The notes under the pieces are model-generated. The model had not been told where the DNA came from and did no database searches. It saw only the letters and a list, made by a program, of their open reading frames with translations. Below, piece after piece: positions 14,197 to 22,285 of a stretch of DNA of 23,875 bases (positions are counted from its first letter, which is position 1; each line of letters begins with the position of its first letter). Both the position numbers and the translations under genes were made by a program. Origin of the DNA: a virus; IMG/VR virus record IMGVR_UViG_3300037134_000107, positions 1-23,875 of that record. The stretch is one strand, 5' to 3'.

Positions 14197-14532
14197 TTAT
14201 TTGTCCGTCTTGGGCGGCCCTAGGCGCCGTTTCGTGCCCACGGGGAAGGGCATCGCGAAGGTTTGCGCGAAATCCGGCTCAGGTCCCGAAATCGAGGCGC
14301 AGCCGCCGCTCGGCTTGCACACGGCCGATTTCGACTCGCGATATTGGTGCTGCCCGTAGTCCTGTATTTCGAGGGGGCGAGAGCGCCCAGGGGCTCCAGG
14401 AGTGCCGAGTGCGCTGACCTGGATTGGCGTCGGCAGGTCGAAATGCCCGGTGCCCAAGGGGTCGTAGCGCTCCTCGAGCGGCCCGTAGGTGGTCTCCATC
14501 CGTACGCCGCGGCGAAAGAAATCTCGCTTCAT
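14197..14532 (-). CDS. Small Pro/Gly-rich late protein, 111 aa
   Basis: Start placed at ATG 14532 because GAGGAG lies seven bases upstream; the longer frame to 14583 has no comparable site. The sequence MKRDFFRRGVRMETTYGPLEERYDP is followed by a Pro/Gly-rich, largely disordered middle and a basic end (GTKRRLGPPKTDK). It sits 10 bp after the 63-aa gene and 2 bp before the 354-aa gene. No recognised domain. A small virion or assembly factor is possible. Confidence 0.6.
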   Translation of the reverse strand: MKRDFFRRGVRMETTYGPLEERYDPLGTGHFDLPTPIQVSALGTPGAPGRSRPLEIQDYGQHQYRESKSAVCKPSGGCASISGPEPDFAQTFAMPFPVGTKRRLGPPKTDK

Positions 14533-14542
14533 GTCACTCTCC

Positions 14543-14734
14543 TCACAGGTCATCGGGATTGAAATGATCGTCCTTATCCACAATCGCGTGGCGCACCTTC
14601 TCCCACTGGATCGCGGTCATGATCGCCTTGCGGCGCCGCTCGATCCGCAGCTCGTCCGCATTTTCATCGCCGCTGTCTTTCAGCAGCTCCTTGATCGCCT
14701 TGTCCAGGGTCGGATTCGGTGACTCAGTGCTCAT
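14543..14734 (-). CDS. Small acidic/basic helical protein, 63 aa
   Basis: Starts MSTESPNPTLDKAIKELLKD. The rest is charged helix (ELRIERRRKAIMTAIQWEKV) ending HFNPDDL. It is hydrophilic and soluble, with no membrane span. It is the first leftward gene after the interval containing the reverse-oriented micro-operon. No strong ribosome binding site precedes its ATG, so expression may depend on transcripts reading through from the ejection genes. Confidence 0.55.
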   Translation of the reverse strand: MSTESPNPTLDKAIKELLKDSGDENADELRIERRRKAIMTAIQWEKVRHAIVDKDDHFNPDDL

Positions 14735-14824
14735 TTTGAGATACCCGCGCTGTCATTATGTCCCATATACCCCTTTTTGGACGAATTTGCGCCTACCGTA
14801 GCGCCACACCTCAGGAGATCGCCC

Positions 14825-14944
14825 ATGTTGACCAAAACCCTCTTGTCCACTGGCATTGTCATTGTGCTGCTCATCGGCCTGGACGTCGCGAATGGCTGGC
14901 TGCAGGACTTCGTGGGCGTGCTGCGCTACATCCTGGGCGGCTGA
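14825..14944 (+). CDS. Small membrane peptide on the opposite strand, 39 aa
   Basis: Encoded rightward inside the leftward late operon. AGGAG (14813-14817) lies seven bases before ATG 14825. The product is MLTKTLLSTG followed by a hydrophobic stretch (IVIVLLIGL), then ANGWLQDFVGVLRYILGG, giving one short membrane helix and an amphipathic tail. About 34 of 39 codons end in G or C, typical of coding sequence here. No family recognised. Candidate roles are a moron-borne membrane effector, a type I toxin-like peptide or a lysis modulator. The sequence supports only that it is a small membrane peptide. Confidence 0.55.
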   Translation: MLTKTLLSTGIVIVLLIGLDVANGWLQDFVGVLRYILGG

Positions 14945-14945
14945 G

Positions 14946-15017
14946 ATGCACATCCCGTTGCTCTCGTTCCTCATCTTTTGCGCCCTGTGCTGGGCCTTCA
15001 ACGCGGCCAATCACTGA
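14946..15017 (+). CDS. Second tiny hydrophobic peptide, 23 aa
   Basis: Starts one base after the stop of the 39-aa ORF. It reads MHIPLLSFLIFCALCWAFNA with a charged end and is hydrophobic almost throughout. Its stop overlaps the end of the leftward 533-aa gene (15011) by seven bases. Close spacing to the preceding ORF suggests a two-gene unit. At this length chance is a real alternative. Confidence 0.35.
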   Translation: MHIPLLSFLIFCALCWAFNAANH

Positions 15018-16612
15018 CCGATGCCCGCTTGATCGGCGCCTGGAAGCTGGCCGGGTATCGCGGCAGCGGCCCCTTGCGCTGCTCCGGCCGCCAAGCCGGC
15101 GCCACGCTTTCCGCCACCCAGCAAAAAGACCTGCAGGCCCTTGAGGCCTGCCTGGCTGTACAGAAATGGCACACTACCCATGGCGCCGAGCACTAGCGGG
15201 TTCTGCATGATAGCCGCTGCGCCGCCGGTGGCTACATCCATGGCACCCAGCCGTCCCGCCGTTCCCGAGTCAGGCTCGCGATTACCGAGCACCGCCTCAC
15301 CCGCCTCACCCAATTTTTGCTGGCGCGCCGTGCCTTTGGCGAAGGCGCTGTGATCCTTGGAGGCATCTTGCGCGCGCACCGCACCCATGTACTGACTCGC
15401 CGTGGGGATACCCTCTTTCGCACCTTTGTACGCACCCGCGCGCTCCGCAATTTTGTACTGCGCATAGCCGTTGCGCAGCTTCGAATACTGCTTGGACAGC
15501 GCGGGGTTCTCTCGCTCCACCATGTCATCCATAGCCTCACGGGCGAACTCGATGGCCTTCCCCACCGTGCGGTCCCCGGGGTTAGTCGATTTCTGATAAT
15601 CCTCGATGTGACCGCGCAAAGTCTCGCGAATGCTCTGCAACGTCTCGCCAGACGCCTTGCCGGAGGAGGTGAATTTGGAAATGATGTCCTTGTCCAAGAT
15701 CGCGTTGACCTTCGCTTGCTGCGCCGGATCCAACGTCGAACTCGCGACCATCGTCTTGATCTGATCGAGCGCGCCGCGGAAGGAGGTTGGCGCGGACGCG
15801 GCGGCCGAGCCGCCCGGTGCAGGCAACGCGGCCGGCGGCGTTGAATTCAGGTCACCCTTCATCTTGGGCAAGATGTCATCGTAGGCCTGTGAAAACTTCT
15901 CACCCGCCTGACGGATCGCTTCGTGGCCGGCGAGCCCTTTGGTGTTGGACTGCCCGATTTCCTTCAACGAATCATTGATGGTGGCTTCTTGAAACTGCGC
16001 GACCGACTTAGCCTTCGCGTTTTTTATGATGTTGCCGACGAACGGTAGCGCGGTCAGTTTGTCCTCGAAATTCCGCACACCGCCGCCCTTGATGTCGCCG
16101 GGGGTCATGGTAACGCCCTTGTCGGCGAGGGCGCGCACTTGCGGCGAGACATTTTTCAGCGGTTTGGGCAGCGCCTGTGCGGCGCGCTCCGACGCAGTCA
16201 GCATGCCAACCGAGCGACGCGCAGCACCAGCGCCGCCGCCCATCAGCAGCGAGCTCACCGCCTCTGATGCCTTTCCCGCGGTCGAGGCTGGGGGCGGGAA
16301 CGCTGCGTCTAGACGACGCTCCTGGCCGGCGGAGGGGAGCTCATAGGGGTAGTTACCGCTCTTGTCCTTGCCTTTGATCAAATTGCCGACTGCCACGGGC
16401 ACGTCCGCAACCATCGTAGGTAGGCCGGTGATCGCCTGAGAGCCAGCGCGCACCGCCTCATTGCCAACTCCCTTCGCCGTCTCCCAGGCCTGCTGACCCC
16501 ATGATTGTTGCGGTGCAACACCCTCGGTTTTTACTTGGGGCGGGGCAGACGCTTCTTGCTCGGCGCGGGCACGAAACTCGAACTCTTCCTGTTCATGTAG
16601 TGGGGTGGGCAC
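15011..16612 (-). CDS. Internal virion (ejection) protein candidate, 533 aa
   Basis: GTG 16612 is chosen because AGGAG lies seven bases upstream. It overlaps the preceding gene by 20 bases. The protein is Ala/Lys/Gln-rich and mostly helical. It has a Gln/Glu-rich N-terminus, a Gly/Ala segment (about 123-131), a long helical centre (FEDKLTALPFVGNI, TLRGHIEDYQKSTNPGDRT) and a hydrophobic, Gly/Ala-rich C-terminal region (about 455-520). It is the third of three such genes after the nozzle gene, the place of podovirus ejection proteins that enter the cell envelope with the DNA. No transglycosylase motif was seen. Confidence 0.65.
   Translation of the reverse strand: MPTPLHEQEEFEFRARAEQEASAPPQVKTEGVAPQQSWGQQAWETAKGVGNEAVRAGSQAITGLPTMVADVPVAVGNLIKGKDKSGNYPYELPSAGQERRLDAAFPPPASTAGKASEAVSSLLMGGGAGAARRSVGMLTASERAAQALPKPLKNVSPQVRALADKGVTMTPGDIKGGGVRNFEDKLTALPFVGNIIKNAKAKSVAQFQEATINDSLKEIGQSNTKGLAGHEAIRQAGEKFSQAYDDILPKMKGDLNSTPPAALPAPGGSAAASAPTSFRGALDQIKTMVASSTLDPAQQAKVNAILDKDIISKFTSSGKASGETLQSIRETLRGHIEDYQKSTNPGDRTVGKAIEFAREAMDDMVERENPALSKQYSKLRNGYAQYKIAERAGAYKGAKEGIPTASQYMGAVRAQDASKDHSAFAKGTARQQKLGEAGEAVLGNREPDSGTAGRLGAMDVATGGAAAIMQNPLVLGAMGSVPFLYSQAGLKGLQVFLLGGGKRGAGLAAGAAQGAAAAIPGQLPGADQAGIGQ
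15133..15151 (-). terminator. Hairpin with T-run inside the end of the 533-aa gene
   Basis: GCAGGCC (15133-15139) and GGCCTGC (15145-15151) form a perfect 7-bp stem with a five-base loop. On the minus strand it is followed after a few bases by five T. It lies within the coding sequence about 120 bases before the stop. It could attenuate leftward transcription before the tail genes, or be chance in GC-rich DNA. Confidence 0.25.
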
Positions 16613-18038
16613 GCTTCCACTCCTGGTATCGCTGCTCTTTGCCGGGGTCCGCGTAGGGCGCTGGAGCAGCGCCGGCTCCTGCCGGCTTATCCGCCAACGC
16701 CGCGGCCTCGCGCACGGACTTACCGGACTTCAACGCACTGAGAACCGTCTCGTTCCCTTGCTCGATCGCGCTGGCCACCTTCTTGCTGGCGGCGATGGCG
16801 GTCTCTATTTCAGGCACCGAGCCGTTCAAAGGGAACATGTCGGCGGCCTGCTGGCGCACCGATTCGGTCGGTTGCCCGGAGCGCGAGAGGACCGTCACGA
16901 CTTCGGCCTGCGTATCGGTAATGAGATTGCGCAGGCGCTGAATCGCCGGATTCGCAACGTGCTTACCCTGGGCGGCCAGGCGCCAGTCATTCATGTCCTT
17001 CGAATCACCGAAATTCACCGCCTTGGCCGCATCCGTCAGCTGATCGTACAGACCGCCTTTTTGGTTCAGCGCCTCCATGGCGGGCTCGATGTTGCCTTCG
17101 CGCTTGGCGAGTACGCCGGCCTCACCCATCGCGACCTTCATGTCGATCTGGCCCGACTTGATCATGTCGACGATCTCGGAGGCTGGCTTGTCGGGGTACT
17201 TGTTGGCGAGATTGGTCAGCGTCGCATTCAACGTCTTGGCCGAGCGCGTGCCCTGCGGCAGCGTCACGCCGCGCACCGTCAACTCGGTTTTGATGTCGCG
17301 CGCGAGGTCCGGGAGGTTGCCGCCCGCCCCCTCCTTGGCCTTCGCCAGAGCGGCATCTAAGGTGCGCGACTGCCGATCAAACATGGCGTCAAGGCTCGCG
17401 CGCTGGCGCTGGTCCTGGTCGCTGATGCGCGCGATGGTCGAATCCATGGTCTCGACCCGCTTCCAAATGCCATCGATGGACTTTTGCTCCGCCTCCATGC
17501 GCACGTCGTCGCGCCCGTACTTCGCCGCGGCCAATTTCACCTGGGCCAGCATGTCGTTGATCGAGAGGCGCTTGTTTTGCAGGATCGATTCGAACTCTTT
17601 CTGTTCGGCTTCACTCTTCGATTGAGCTTCCTTGAACTTGGTCTGGTAGTCCCGATAACCCTTCTCGGCCTGCTCCTGATTGCCCTCCATGTACCCCTTC
17701 AACGCGCCATTGAGGGCCGCCGAGGTGCCCATCCAGTTGCCTTTGGACGCGATACCCCCGATGAGCGCCATGCCGATCAGACCCATCGAGAGCTGCTGAT
17801 ACTCTTTGGGGTCGACGAGCGGCTTGGGCTCATAGGTGGGTAGCGCGGCCTTCGGGGGCGGTGTCATGCTCTGCAGGCTGTCGATGCCGGTAGAGACCTT
17901 TTGCTCGAGCGGCTGCAGTTCCTTCTCGCGAGCCGCGCCCGACGCCTGGCGCGTGGCATCCAAGGCCGTCTGGCGCTGCGCCGCCTGCGCGACGCCGACG
18001 CTGCGATCCTGGCCCAGTTGATCGGCGGGCGTGCTCAT
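16593..18038 (-). CDS. Internal virion (ejection) protein candidate, 481 aa
   Basis: Opens MSTPADQLGQDRSVGVAQAAQ and is dominated by charged helices. A short hydrophobic, Gly-rich stretch at about 83-100 (LSMGLIGMALIGGI) is followed by a strong coiled-coil region (about 115-165, QAEKGYRDYQTKFKEAQSKSEAEQ) and more helices to residue 440. The end is Ala/Pro-rich. ATGA overlap couples it to the previous Ala-rich protein. Size, helical content and position after the nozzle and acetyltransferase genes fit a podovirus internal protein released with the genome. No enzymatic motif was found. Confidence 0.65.
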   Translation of the reverse strand: MSTPADQLGQDRSVGVAQAAQRQTALDATRQASGAAREKELQPLEQKVSTGIDSLQSMTPPPKAALPTYEPKPLVDPKEYQQLSMGLIGMALIGGIASKGNWMGTSAALNGALKGYMEGNQEQAEKGYRDYQTKFKEAQSKSEAEQKEFESILQNKRLSINDMLAQVKLAAAKYGRDDVRMEAEQKSIDGIWKRVETMDSTIARISDQDQRQRASLDAMFDRQSRTLDAALAKAKEGAGGNLPDLARDIKTELTVRGVTLPQGTRSAKTLNATLTNLANKYPDKPASEIVDMIKSGQIDMKVAMGEAGVLAKREGNIEPAMEALNQKGGLYDQLTDAAKAVNFGDSKDMNDWRLAAQGKHVANPAIQRLRNLITDTQAEVVTVLSRSGQPTESVRQQAADMFPLNGSVPEIETAIAASKKVASAIEQGNETVLSALKSGKSVREAAALADKPAGAGAAPAPYADPGKEQRYQEWKRAHPTT

Positions 18039-19414
18039 GAACCCGGTACCGACGTGCCGCTGTTAGATCCCGGCATCCTCGGTTGCCCGGTGCCTGTCTG
18101 CAGCATCAGCGCCATTTCAGCGGTCTGCGCGGCGAGCTGCTGCGCCTCCTGACTCTGCTGCAACTGCATGTTGCCGATGCTGGTCAGCGTGGCATCGCCG
18201 CCGGACAGCTCGGAGAGCGCCGCCTGCACGTTCTGCTGCTGCGCCTGGGCGTAAAGTTGCTGGCGCTGCGTATTAGCGTTGGACGTCATCTGCGCAATCT
18301 GCTGCTGCACGATTCCGGAGTTCTGGTTGCCCTGACCGGAATTGGCCGCCGCCTGCTGAATCGCTTCGGTCTGCTGCGTGATCTGCTGATCGATAGTGGC
18401 ATCGATCGAGGCTTTCTGGCTGCCCCATTCGGGGGTCGCCGTGCCGCCCGACTGGATGGTCGAGGTTGCGCCCTGCACCGCCTGCGTGGCGCCCGCCGAG
18501 GCCGTCTGCGAGGCGCCGGGTAGTTTCGGCTTGCTCAGCGCGTTCTTCAGTGACAAGCCCAGCATGCCGGCCGTGCCGACGTTCTTGGCGTTCGAGAGCC
18601 AACTTCCGAGGCCGCCCGACTGGCTGGCAATATCCATGGGGCCATAAGCAGGGTTATCTGCGCCCATCTCCGCGAGATCAGACGCCGACAGGGAGGTGTC
18701 GATGCTGGGCTGCGCAACGCTCGCGGGATCGAGTCCCAGCGATTGCATCTGGTCGGACGTCAGCGTCTGCAAGGACGGGGTGGTATCACTCGAGCTTAAA
18801 AATTGGGTCGCTGCGGAGGCCGCATCAGCACCCGCTGCCCCAAGACCCGCGTCCGCCGCAGTAGAAGCGGCTTCCGATGCCGCTTCCGAGCTTAATGTGC
18901 CCGTATCCGCCCCAATTGACGCCAATGTGTCGGCACTTATACTCGTGGCATCAGCGCCCAAACCCGAAGATACCACGCCCTCTACGCCAGACCCTCCGCC
19001 TCCCGCAATGGCGCCCGTCGTAGTGGCGCCTGTGGTCGCGCCTGTGGTAGCCGCGTCAGCGGTGGCGGACGGGAGCGCTGATGTCAACGCATTGGCGCCG
19101 CCGGTAGCGCCCGTAGCGGCTGCGGTAGTGGCGAGACTCGAGGACAAACCCGCGTCCGCCGCAGTAGAGGCTGCTCCAGATGCTGCCTCAGAGCCCAAAG
19201 TGGCCGTATCCGAACCAATCGAACTCAGGGTGTCCGCGCTCAAGCCCGTAGCATCGGCGCCCAGGCCCGCAGAGGCCGCGTCCGCACCGCCGAACGCGCC
19301 CGCCGCATCGGCCGCGCCCAGGCCCGCAGCCGCGCCCCCGGCGGCCACATCGACCGCGCCCGCCGATGCCAGCGTATCTAGAAGCGTACCTAAAATTGGT
19401 ACCGAAACACCCAT
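18035..19414 (-). CDS. Ala/Gly/Ser-rich internal virion protein candidate with repeats, 459 aa
   Basis: The first about 200 residues are low-complexity Ala, Gly, Ser and Thr. They contain two 41-residue repeats (50-90 and 151-191, each starting GLGADAT), separated by a Gly/Thr-rich spacer. A middle region (about 210-290) is mixed, with PAYGPMDIASQSGGLGSWLSNAKNV. Residues about 315-440 are Gln/Ala-rich helix (IDQQITQQTEAIQQAA, QRQQLYAQAQQQNVQA), likely coiled coil. It is the first of the three ejection-type genes. The start overlaps the GNAT stop by one base (TAATG). Confidence 0.65.
   Translation of the reverse strand: MGVSVPILGTLLDTLASAGAVDVAAGGAAAGLGAADAAGAFGGADAASAGLGADATGLSADTLSSIGSDTATLGSEAASGAASTAADAGLSSSLATTAAATGATGGANALTSALPSATADAATTGATTGATTTGAIAGGGGSGVEGVVSSGLGADATSISADTLASIGADTGTLSSEAASEAASTAADAGLGAAGADAASAATQFLSSSDTTPSLQTLTSDQMQSLGLDPASVAQPSIDTSLSASDLAEMGADNPAYGPMDIASQSGGLGSWLSNAKNVGTAGMLGLSLKNALSKPKLPGASQTASAGATQAVQGATSTIQSGGTATPEWGSQKASIDATIDQQITQQTEAIQQAAANSGQGNQNSGIVQQQIAQMTSNANTQRQQLYAQAQQQNVQAALSELSGGDATLTSIGNMQLQQSQEAQQLAAQTAEMALMLQTGTGQPRMPGSNSGTSVPGS
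18842..18964 (-). repeat. 123-bp coding repeat, copy B
   Basis: Encodes residues 151-191 of the 459-aa protein. It matches copy A (19145-19267) at 34 of 41 amino acids by hand count. The DNA copies have diverged mainly at third positions, so the duplication is old but maintained as protein. Confidence 0.8.
19145..19267 (-). repeat. 123-bp coding repeat, copy A
   Basis: Encodes residues 50-90 of the 459-aa protein, with the pattern GLGADAT, SADTL, SIG, DT, TL, SEAAS, AASTAADAGL shared with copy B. The two copies are about 300 bp apart in direct orientation. Confidence 0.8.
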
Positions 19415-19887
19415 TAGAGCACCCTGCCCATAGTCTGTTCCTCGAACGCGTAGCCTAAGCGATTCAGAAGCTCCGACATCTGGTTACACGGCTTCACATG
19501 CCATAACAGTCTTTTCACCCCTAAGCTTCTAGCGGTGCGCTCAGATTCTCGAATCAAACGCATCGGGATCGAGCCCTTGCGGTGCGCCAGATCTACATAG
19601 AACACGTCATTAATTGCGAAAAGCGTGCTCTTGTAATGCGGGCTATTAGTCAGATAAAACACTGAATACCCCACCAGCTGACCATCGACCCTCGCAGTCA
19701 AACAGAACAACATTCCTGTCTGGTCCAACTCACAATATTTCTGGAAATCCGGGTCATAGGGGACTTGATCGCGATAGTTGGCAATCTCCAGCCAATGAGC
19801 TTTCAGCAGTGGCTCGAATTCCGCGATGAGTGCAGTCGAATACGTTTCCCGCTGGATCGTGATCTGCGGTTTCAGCTGCGCGTTCAT
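19414..19887 (-). CDS. GNAT-family N-acetyltransferase
   Basis: 157 aa. A GNAT fold is indicated by the strand LVGYSVFYLT (71-80), the strand AINDVFYVDLAHRKGSIPM (91-109; HRKGSIPM stands where the acetyl-CoA-binding R/QxxGxG/A loop belongs), the helix RLIRESERTARSLG and strand VKRLLWHV (124-131), then LLNRLGYAFEE (140-150). It would transfer an acetyl group from acetyl-CoA; the substrate is unknown. GC is lower than in neighbouring genes. It is coupled by overlaps to the HxxxH protein and the first ejection gene. A GNAT in this position, among virion genes, may act on a virion or envelope component. Confidence 0.75.
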   Translation of the reverse strand: MNAQLKPQITIQRETYSTALIAEFEPLLKAHWLEIANYRDQVPYDPDFQKYCELDQTGMLFCLTARVDGQLVGYSVFYLTNSPHYKSTLFAINDVFYVDLAHRKGSIPMRLIRESERTARSLGVKRLLWHVKPCNQMSELLNRLGYAFEEQTMGRVL

Positions 19888-20288
19888 GTCAATCCTAGTT
19901 GCTGATATTCGAAGTCGTGCATTTCCTGATGAATATACATCCAGTCATAAAACTGGTCCGCCGAGCCGAAATCCACCTGTGAGAGGTCCGGCGCGACCGT
20001 CGGCGACTGGCCCAGAAGAGTATAGGAGTAGTTGTGCATATCGGCATGCACTTTGAGCCAATCCTGCAGGGAGGCGGGCACCTTCTGGCCCGCTTTGCCG
20101 TCGCTCATCAGCTTCACCCAGGCGTCCTCCGCGGCCTGGCTATCAATGCCGAAGGTTGAAAAGGGCACACTGAACTTCGCGGTCAGCGCGTTCGCCGTCT
20201 CCAAATGCACAAAGCGATGCACCAGCAAAAAGTTCTGCAGGCCCTGCCGGTCGTTAAATCCCGTGGTCGCTGAAAGATCGATGTTCAT
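19884..20288 (-). CDS. HxxxH-motif protein, 134 aa
   Basis: All-helical small protein with three HxxxH motifs: His24/His28, His81/His85 (DWLKVHADMHNYSY) and His120/His124 (DWMYIHQEMHDFEY). The last two are clearly related repeats, each starting DW and followed by an acidic or aromatic tail. HxxxH on a helix puts two His on the same face and is often used for metal binding. No family is recognised. ATGA overlaps on both sides tie it to the nozzle gene and the GNAT gene. A metal-binding or assembly role is only a suggestion. Confidence 0.6.
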   Translation of the reverse strand: MNIDLSATTGFNDRQGLQNFLLVHRFVHLETANALTAKFSVPFSTFGIDSQAAEDAWVKLMSDGKAGQKVPASLQDWLKVHADMHNYSYTLLGQSPTVAPDLSQVDFGSADQFYDWMYIHQEMHDFEYQQLGLT

Positions 20289-22285
20289 GCCATGATGTTC
20301 CGGTCCGCTTTGCCACGCAGCGCCAGCATGTTGATCTGCGTCATGTCGGTCGAACCCGCCACAGTCAACCCCAGATATTGGGCGCCTTGCGGCGCTGCGT
20401 TATTGGCGAGCGTCACCTCAAACTGATAGCCCGCGGGCGAGACGGTCACCGCTTGCGCTAAGTTGCTCGACAATTCGGTGTCGACGTTCACGGTCACCCC
20501 CGTGGCGCCGGCGCCGACCCACACGCCGCCGATCGCCGCATTGATCGACTGCTTCTCGTGAGTCGGCGAGCCGCCGTCCCAGAGTTTGGTCTTGAGCAGC
20601 CATGGGCTCAACGTCGCGGATCCAAACATCGTGTAAATGGTGGTGGTGACGCCGTTGGTGCGCAGCGCGTAGAGCGTCTCGACGCCGCCGAGAGGCACCG
20701 ACGCCATCGCCGTGGTCAGCAGACCCGCGCCCGTCGTGTAGGGGAAGGAATACGCCCACCAGCGACCGCGAAAGAACAGCACGAACAGGGGGCGCGTGGT
20801 GCCGCCCTGCGTGAACACGTCAGCCACCAGAAATTGCAGTACGGCGCACAGCTCGCCGCGGATCAGCGCGGAGCCGCCGTAGACTTGCAAGCCGCCAAAG
20901 GTGTTTTGGATGATTCCTGAGATCTTCTCGGAGATCTTCTCAGGCGTCGCACCCGCGAGCAGATAGATGCCCGACGCGTTGTAAAAGATGATCGCGCGAT
21001 AGTAGGGAAACACCGAGGCCGGCGCACTGCAGCCCACGGACGCCGTCACATTGATGCGCGAGAACGAGGTCACACCCGAGCTCACCGTCACATTCGAGAG
21101 CGCGTCGATCGACGTATCGCCGAAAATGTACAGGTAGTTGTTCGCCGAATAGAGCACGGTGATGTTCGCGTGCAGGTACGAATCAGAGATGGAGAACGAG
21201 CCGCCGACGCCGCCGAATGAATCATAGGTGTCGATGTCGGTGAAGTAGACCGTGCGCCCAAGCCCGATCCAGACCCTGCCCGCATAGGTTGCAATGCTGG
21301 TGCCGCCGATAACGTCGCTGGAGGCCACGCTGAACGTGTCGTACAGGGGCGTGCCCGCCGCGCCCGTGTCGGTCAGCGTGTAGGTCGTGCCAATGTAGTT
21401 TAAGCCGCGGGTGACCACGGTCGCGGAGATGGCTTTGATGCGGGTGCTGAAGGTAGCGCCCGTGCCCACGCCCGTCGTCGCGATCACGGTTCCAGTTGGG
21501 CCCGTCGCTGAACTCACGGCAGTTGCGCCCGTGGCAATCGGCCCGGGATAGTCGCCGCCCGTGGAGAGCGTGATCCCGGTGATCGGCCCCGTCGCCGCGC
21601 TGCCCGATATCGAGGCGACCACGATGCTGGCATCAGTCGTCGGACTCCCGTCCGTCAGAGTGATCGTATCCCCAACCGCATAGCCCGTTCCGGCTGTGAC
21701 CAGAGTCACGGTAGATACTTCGTAGACCGCCTGGACGCTGCCCCCGGTGGGCGTGCCCGCGCCCGTGAGGGTTGCGTAGACCGTGGAGCCACCAGCAAAC
21801 GTGTTCGCGGTCACGAGCGTGGCGTTAGTTAAGGAATTGTTCTGCGGCGTCAGCGTACCCGCCGTCGTGACATTCCAATCCCAATAGCCCGCGGGGTCAA
21901 CAATCAGAAGGCCCTGGTTGTTGTAGGGCGTCGCATAGGTCTGACCGGAGGTGAGCCCCGTGATGATTTTCTGCCATGAAAACGCGCCCGACAGCAGCAC
22001 GATATAGCCGTTGCCGCTCGCGGCGAACACCACGAATTGATAGTTGACGCCACTTTGCGTGAACGTCGTCGTATAGGTGGGGCTCGTGGCCTCGTTCACC
22101 GAGGTTTGACTCGAGACAGTGGGTACCGGATAGAGCGCTCCCGCGGCCACGGGGATTGCGTTCTCGCACCAATAAAATTCGTTGTCACTGATCGCTTCGC
22201 GCGCCGCGATGTTGTTCATGCCCTCGAATTCACGCAGGATGAATTCGGGGTTCTGGCCGCCTGCATTGGCCGATTTAGCCGCCAT
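20285..22285 (-). CDS. Tail nozzle / DNA-stabilization-like beta-propeller protein
   Basis: 666 aa. The N-terminus (FEGMNNIAAREAISDNEFYWCENAIPVAAGAL) and later propeller-like blades (GRVWIGLGRTVYFTDIDTYDSF, NNYLYIFGDTSIDAL, GVETLYALRTNG) resemble the packaged-DNA stabilization or tail-hub proteins of P22-like and the nozzle of T7-like phages. An inserted region at about 160-325 contains Gly-Tyr beta repeats (TAGTGYAVGDTITLTDG). The protein would cap the tail tube and gate DNA exit. It starts 11 bases inside the adaptor gene. Assignment to a particular family is by shape and position, not by a unique motif. Confidence 0.65.
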   Translation of the reverse strand: MAAKSANAGGQNPEFILREFEGMNNIAAREAISDNEFYWCENAIPVAAGALYPVPTVSSQTSVNEATSPTYTTTFTQSGVNYQFVVFAASGNGYIVLLSGAFSWQKIITGLTSGQTYATPYNNQGLLIVDPAGYWDWNVTTAGTLTPQNNSLTNATLVTANTFAGGSTVYATLTGAGTPTGGSVQAVYEVSTVTLVTAGTGYAVGDTITLTDGSPTTDASIVVASISGSAATGPITGITLSTGGDYPGPIATGATAVSSATGPTGTVIATTGVGTGATFSTRIKAISATVVTRGLNYIGTTYTLTDTGAAGTPLYDTFSVASSDVIGGTSIATYAGRVWIGLGRTVYFTDIDTYDSFGGVGGSFSISDSYLHANITVLYSANNYLYIFGDTSIDALSNVTVSSGVTSFSRINVTASVGCSAPASVFPYYRAIIFYNASGIYLLAGATPEKISEKISGIIQNTFGGLQVYGGSALIRGELCAVLQFLVADVFTQGGTTRPLFVLFFRGRWWAYSFPYTTGAGLLTTAMASVPLGGVETLYALRTNGVTTTIYTMFGSATLSPWLLKTKLWDGGSPTHEKQSINAAIGGVWVGAGATGVTVNVDTELSSNLAQAVTVSPAGYQFEVTLANNAAPQGAQYLGLTVAGSTDMTQINMLALRGKADRNIMA

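Noticed and set aside
12962-14359. Plus-strand ORFs opposite the tail genes (for example 13583-14359)
   Set aside because: Arg-rich shadow translations typical of GC-rich antisense frames, with no start signal or domain.
14736-14769. Sigma-70-like promoter (TTGAGA with TATGTC or CATATA) for the reverse micro-operon
   Set aside because: Spacing is 15 or 22 bases, not about 17, and the -10 matches are poor. A promoter is possible but cannot be called.
14756-15010. Minus-strand 84-aa ORF filling the gap before the 63-aa gene
   Set aside because: It begins with TTG, has no ribosome site and overlaps the plus-strand ORF that has AGGAG at good spacing and strong third-position GC. It is kept as the competing explanation.
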